In this document: in pieces, positions 6,426 to 8,774 of the stretch
How the letters are laid out: each line of letters opens with the position of its first letter
How positions within the stretch are numbered: the first letter of the stretch is position 1
Assembly: GCA_031177795.1 (NCBI GenBank)
Contig: JAPSKG010000087.1
Location: 1 to 8,774, forward strand
DNA: 8,774 bases
Direction of reading: 5' to 3'
DNA from: Domibacillus sp.
Lineage (GTDB): Bacteria > Bacillota > Bacilli > Bacillales > Domibacillaceae
Translations under genes and position numbers: made by a program
The notes under the pieces: generated by a model
What the model was told of the DNA's origin: nothing
What the model saw: only the letters and a program-made list of their open reading frames with translations
Database searches by the model: none

Positions 6426-6478
6426 AAGAAAAAAAGGCTAAAGTAAACATGTAATTTTAAAAGGAGGCTTTGCCATAA

Positions 6479-6571
6479 ATGAAAGAGTGTATGGAAGCAT
6501 GCTGTAAAAAGCATAAAGCAGCACATTGCCAGCAATGTGCTGAAGGTTGCAGAAAAATGGCTTCTTACTAA
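6479..6571 (+). CDS. 30-residue Cys/His-rich peptide, putative mini metal-binding protein (DUF326/Csp-like tail)
   Basis: A complete ORF: ATG, 30 codons, TAA, with AAGGAGG (6461-6467) 11 bases before the start and an in-frame TAA just before the ATG that fixes the start. The product has six Cys (4, 8, 9, 17, 20, 24) and two His (12, 16). Cys spacings of 3-4 residues (4/8, 17/20, 20/24) put thiols on one face of an amphipathic helix, with Lys, Arg, Glu and Gln elsewhere. His16-Cys-x-x-Cys-Ala-x-x-Cys-Arg-Lys-Met-Ala resembles the last helix of DUF326/Csp copper-storage four-helix proteins. Family membership is my inference from the pattern; such proteins are usually over 100 residues. It lies between the copper and cadmium loci, on the cadCA strand, ahead of the cad promoter. 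A role as a small Cu(I) or Cd(II)/Zn(II) buffer or donor is plausible. It could instead be a decayed remnant of a longer protein. Confidence 0.62.
   Translation: MKECMEACCKKHKAAHCQQCAEGCRKMASY
6519..6542. repeat. Perfect palindrome inside the Cys-rich peptide gene
   Basis: Arms 6519-6529 and 6532-6542 are perfectly complementary over 11 bases with two bases (CA) between. In RNA this would fold with a slightly wider loop. It spans codons 14-22, including the Cys17 and Cys20 codons. There is no T tract after it, so it is not a standard terminator. It could be an mRNA stability or pausing element, or a protein-binding dyad. Confidence 0.75.
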
Positions 6572-6575
6572 CGAA

Positions 6576-6590
6576 AGCACATTTCATTGC
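6576..6590 (+). repeat. Second copy of the palindrome's left arm, after the stop codon
   Basis: AGCACATT (6576-6583) repeats 6520-6527 exactly, and ATTGC (6586-6590) repeats the rest of the arm after a short insertion. The right arm at 6532-6542 could therefore pair with either the upstream or the downstream copy. GGCGCC (6591-6596) and a T run (6599-6603) follow. Confidence 0.5.
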
Positions 6591-6659
6591 GGCGCCTCTT
6601 TTTATGGATTTATAAAACTTGTGGTTTTCTGCGCTTAAATTTTTTACAGTCTCCCTTTT

Positions 6660-6679
6660 ATTCAAACAATCATTTGAAT
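6660..6679. promoter_or_regulatory. Upstream CadC/ArsR-family operator
   Basis: ATTCAAA (6660-6666) and TTTGAAT (6673-6679) form a perfect 7-6-7 inverted repeat of the kind bound by CadC/SmtB-type repressors (TCAAAT...ATTTGA in Staphylococcus cad). It lies just upstream of the -35 box of the cadCA promoter. A further half-site, TTTGATT (6681-6687), overlaps the -35 by two bases. Confidence 0.7.
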
Positions 6680-6685
6680 GTTTGA

Positions 6686-6714
6686 TTGACATTTTTCCAG
6701 CTCAAGCATAGACT
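6686..6714 (+). promoter_or_regulatory. cadCA promoter (sigma-A)
   Basis: A perfect -35, TTGACA (6686-6691), a 17-base spacer and a -10 TAGACT (6709-6714, 4/6). Transcription would start near 6721, immediately before the downstream operator. It is flanked on both sides by CadC-type dyads. Confidence 0.75.
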
Positions 6715-6723
6715 AAATTATAC

Positions 6724-6743
6724 AATCAAATGATTATTTGAAT
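6724..6743. promoter_or_regulatory. Downstream CadC operator at the transcription start
   Basis: AATCAAA (6724-6730) and TTTGAAT (6737-6743) form a 7-6-7 inverted repeat with one mismatch. It closely resembles the staphylococcal cad operator and ends directly against the cadC ribosome binding site. Apo-CadC bound here would block the promoter; Cd(II), Pb(II) or Zn(II) would release it. Confidence 0.8.
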
Positions 6744-6755
6744 GAGGTGAACAAA

Positions 6756-7127
6756 ATGGCCGAAAAAACAACTACTCGACAAGCTACTGATACATGCGAA
6801 GCCCCTTGCTTTAATGAAGAAGTTGTGGAACGTATTCAACCAAAAATAAACGAGGTCAGCGGTGTTGAATTAATGTTTAAAGCACTCTCTGATGCAACAC
6901 GCTTGAAAATTGTTTACGCTTTAACACTTGAGAATGAACTGTGTGTCTGCGATGTTGCACAAATTATCGGCTCTACTACGGCCACTGCGTCTCACCATCT
7001 GCGTCTGCTCCGAAATATGGGACTCGCCAAATACCGAAAAGAAGGAAAGCTTGTTTACTATTCCGTAAAAGATCACCACGTCCACCAGTTAGTGAGCATT
7101 GCGCTTGATCATTCGAGAGAGGACTGA
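6756..7127 (+). CDS. cadC: ArsR/SmtB-family Cd/Pb/Zn-responsive repressor CadC
   Basis: A 123-residue winged-helix repressor that leaves DNA when it binds Cd(II), Pb(II), Bi(III) or Zn(II). Both metal sites of staphylococcal CadC are present: the N-terminal/alpha-3 thiolate site (Cys14, Cys18, Cys63, Cys65 in Glu-Leu-Cys-Val-Cys-Asp) and the alpha-5 dimer-interface site (Asp106, His108, His119, Glu122) with matching spacing. The recognition helix is around 74-88 (Thr-Ala-Thr-Ala-Ser-His-His-Leu-Arg). The start is ATG 6756, six bases after GAGGTG (6744-6749). An in-frame TTG at 6738 is rejected because it lies inside the operator and has no ribosome binding site. Five bases separate its stop from cadA, so the two form an operon. 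It is autoregulated through the flanking dyads. Confidence 0.95.
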   Translation: MAEKTTTRQATDTCEAPCFNEEVVERIQPKINEVSGVELMFKALSDATRLKIVYALTLENELCVCDVAQIIGSTTATASHHLRLLRNMGLAKYRKEGKLVYYSVKDHHVHQLVSIALDHSRED

Positions 7128-7132
7128 AAACG

Positions 7133-8774
7133 ATGAGTGAAGAAACAAAACAGGTTTATCGGCTTCAAGGCTTATCCTGTACAAATTGCGCTGCCAAATT
7201 CGAGAAAAACATCCGGGACATTCAAACCGTTGAAGACGTCCAGTTAAATTTTGGCGCCTCAAAATTGGCTATTGTGGGCGAAGTGTCTATTGAACAGCTT
7301 GAAGCAGCCGGTGCCTTTGACGGCATTAAAGTGTATCCAGAGCGCGCAAAAGTAACAGAAGAAAAAGTTCCGTTTTGGCAAAAGCGTGAAAATAAAAACA
7401 CCATGGCAGCTCTGTTTTTCCTTGTTCTTGGCTATGTATCTGCTTTTACAATAGGTGAAGCCAGCTTGTCTACCATTTTTCTTTTTGCTTTTTCCATTTT
7501 AATAGGCGGATTTGATTTGTTCAAAATCGGGTTAAAGAACTTATCCAGGTTTGAGTTTGATATGAAAACACTCATGACCGTAGCAATTATTGGGGCAGCG
7601 TTTATTGGCGAATGGGGAGAAGGCGCAGTTGTTGTTTTTCTTTTTGCTTTAAGCGAAGCTTTAGAAGGCTATTCAATGGATAAAGCAAGGCAGTCTATCC
7701 GGTCTTTGATGGATATTGCACCGGACACAGCAATCATCAAACGGGGAAAACAAGAATTTGAAGTTGCTGTAGAAGACATTCAAGTTGGCGACATTATGGT
7801 CATTAAGCCTGGCCAAAAAGTTGCCATGGACGGCGAAGTCCTTAACGGCCAGTCTTCCATTAACCAGGCGGCCATTACAGGTGAGTCGGTGCCTGTTTAT
7901 AAAAACACAGGCGATGAAGTGTTTGCAGGGTCTTTAAATGAAGAAGGTTTTTTGGAAGTGCGTGTAACAAAACTTGCTAACGAAACAACGATTGCAAAAA
8001 TTATTCATTTAGTAGAAGAAGCACAAGCTGAACGAGCTCCGTCTCAGGCATTTGTTGATAAGTTTGCAAAATACTACACACCCGCTATTATGGCTGCAGC
8101 TTTCCTTGTTGCTTTAATTCCGCCGCTTTTCTTGGGCGGTGAATGGCCGGAATGGATTTACCGCGGCCTGGCCGTTCTTGTTGTCGGATGCCCATGCGCC
8201 CTTGTTATTTCTACCCCCGTCGCCATTGTAACGGCCATTGGAAATGCGGCCAAAAACGGGGTATTAATTAAAGGCGGCATTCATTTAGAAGAAACTGGAC
8301 GTTTAAAGGTAGTGGCATTTGATAAAACAGGAACACTTACCGAAGGAAAACCGGAAGTCACAGATATTGCTTCTTTATCGGATATGAGTGAAAACGAGTT
8401 GTTAGCAGTTGCCGCTGGCATCGAAAGCTTTTCGCAGCATCCTTTGGCATCCGCTGTTCTTCGTAAAGCAAAAAAAGAAAAAGCATCTGAACTGGCTGCA
8501 GCTGATTTTCAGTCTTTCACTGGAAAAGGGGCAAAAGCGACATTGAATCAAACTGTTTATTATATTGGGAGCCCCGGCTTTTTTTCCAGCATGCTAGAAA
8601 TACCAGAAAAAATCCAAAACAAAATAGCAGACCTTCAATCTCAAGGGAAAACAGTGATTTTTGTTGGAACGGAAAAAGAACTTAAAGGATATTTAGCTAT
8701 AGCGGACCAAGTCAGAAAAAGCAGCTTAGCGGTTATTCAAAAGCTGAAAAAGCTTGGCATTGAAAAAACAGTGA
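7133..8774 (+). CDS. cadA: Cd(II)/Zn(II)/Pb(II)-exporting P1B-type ATPase CadA (partial, cut at right edge)
   Basis: 547 codons are visible with no stop; family members are usually about 700-730 residues. In order: one heavy-metal-associated domain with Cys16-x-x-Cys19; membrane segments from about residue 91; the actuator motif Thr249-Gly-Glu-Ser252; Cys353-Pro-Cys355-Ala-Leu-Val-Ile-Ser-Thr-Pro, the P1B-2 form typical of divalent Zn/Cd/Pb pumps (CopA has Ala-Leu-Gly-Leu-Ala); phosphorylation site Asp397-Lys-Thr-Gly-Thr; and Gln435-His436-Pro437 of the nucleotide domain. The hinge motif and last two helices lie beyond the window. The reading frame is intact throughout. The start ATG follows GAGAGAGG overlapping the cadC 3' end. 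It exports divalent metal across the cytoplasmic membrane and is induced through CadC. Confidence 0.95.
   Translation, partial: MSEETKQVYRLQGLSCTNCAAKFEKNIRDIQTVEDVQLNFGASKLAIVGEVSIEQLEAAGAFDGIKVYPERAKVTEEKVPFWQKRENKNTMAALFFLVLGYVSAFTIGEASLSTIFLFAFSILIGGFDLFKIGLKNLSRFEFDMKTLMTVAIIGAAFIGEWGEGAVVVFLFALSEALEGYSMDKARQSIRSLMDIAPDTAIIKRGKQEFEVAVEDIQVGDIMVIKPGQKVAMDGEVLNGQSSINQAAITGESVPVYKNTGDEVFAGSLNEEGFLEVRVTKLANETTIAKIIHLVEEAQAERAPSQAFVDKFAKYYTPAIMAAAFLVALIPPLFLGGEWPEWIYRGLAVLVVGCPCALVISTPVAIVTAIGNAAKNGVLIKGGIHLEETGRLKVVAFDKTGTLTEGKPEVTDIASLSDMSENELLAVAAGIESFSQHPLASAVLRKAKKEKASELAAADFQSFTGKGAKATLNQTVYYIGSPGFFSSMLEIPEKIQNKIADLQSQGKTVIFVGTEKELKGYLAIADQVRKSSLAVIQKLKKLGIEKTV

Larger units (their letters stand above)
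6163..6478. other. AT-rich spacer between copper locus and Cys-rich peptide gene
   Basis: About 315 bases without a supportable gene, rich in T tracts on the + strand. A GC-richer island at about 6330-6356 contains GCCGGC. Two short open frames (+ strand 6236-6427, minus strand 6303-6404) lack ribosome binding sites. The right third holds the TATATACCCCT element and a candidate promoter, listed separately. Confidence 0.6.

Noticed and set aside
6236..6427. + strand 63-codon open frame in the copper/cadmium spacer
   Set aside because: It begins with GTG, has no ribosome binding site, and its Phe/Leu-rich product simply reflects T-rich DNA; it also overlaps the candidate regulatory elements.
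6574..6628. Terminator between the Cys-rich peptide gene and cadC
   Set aside because: Only short or AT-only stems could be drawn (for example TTTTTAT/ATAAAA at 6599-6617 and AAAAC/GTTTT at 6614-6628); none is a convincing intrinsic terminator, so read-through into cadCA remains possible.
6438..6692. Minus-strand 84-codon open frame opposite the Cys-rich peptide gene
   Set aside because: No ribosome binding site, and it crosses the upstream cad operator. The + strand ORF has a better translation signal and a meaningful residue pattern.
6738..6755. Upstream TTG start for cadC
   Set aside because: It lies within the operator dyad and the ribosome binding site falls after it; ATG 6756 is correctly spaced.

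Overview
The window looks like chromosomal DNA of a low-GC Firmicute, most likely a Bacillaceae member. Evidence: AT-rich intergenic DNA, strong AGGAGG-type ribosome binding sites, sigma-A-like promoters, U-tailed hairpin terminators, a TTG start codon, and Bacillus/Staphylococcus-type CsoR, CopZ, CopA, CadC and CadA proteins. No transposase, tRNA, rRNA or CRISPR array was seen. The species cannot be fixed from this sequence.

Left part (1-2950) is housekeeping-like. A small DCC/DUF393 (YuxK-like) protein is on the + strand (251-643). It converges on a minus-strand Cof-type HAD phosphatase (673-1518), and both share one bidirectional terminator. Next, on the minus strand, an EstA-like serine esterase (2088-2858) is followed by a 127-residue protein of unknown function (1656-2039); they look like one transcription unit ending at a 13-bp hairpin.

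Middle part (2952-6162) is a copper-efflux locus on the minus strand, in transcription order csoR, copZ, copA. CsoR senses Cu(I), CopZ carries it and CopA pumps it out. A degenerate CsoR-type operator lies in the csoR promoter. A second, cleaner one lies between copZ and copA, next to a terminator-like hairpin, so copA may be partly uncoupled from copZ. CopA starts with TTG and carries two similar N-terminal metal-binding domains.

Right part (6163-8774) is on the + strand. An AT-rich spacer of about 360 bp leads to a previously uncalled 30-codon ORF (6479-6571) with a good ribosome binding site. It encodes a peptide with six Cys and two His whose second half resembles the last helix of DUF326/Csp copper-storage proteins. 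Its gene contains an 11-bp-arm palindrome, and part of the left arm recurs after the stop codon. Then comes a cadmium/zinc/lead efflux operon: a consensus promoter flanked by two CadC-type operators, cadC with all residues of both known metal sites, and cadA, which runs off the right edge.

Taken together, 2952-8774 is a two-branch metal-resistance island, with monovalent copper efflux to the left and divalent Cd/Zn/Pb efflux to the right. The tiny Cys-rich peptide sits between the branches and is the least explained and most interesting item.
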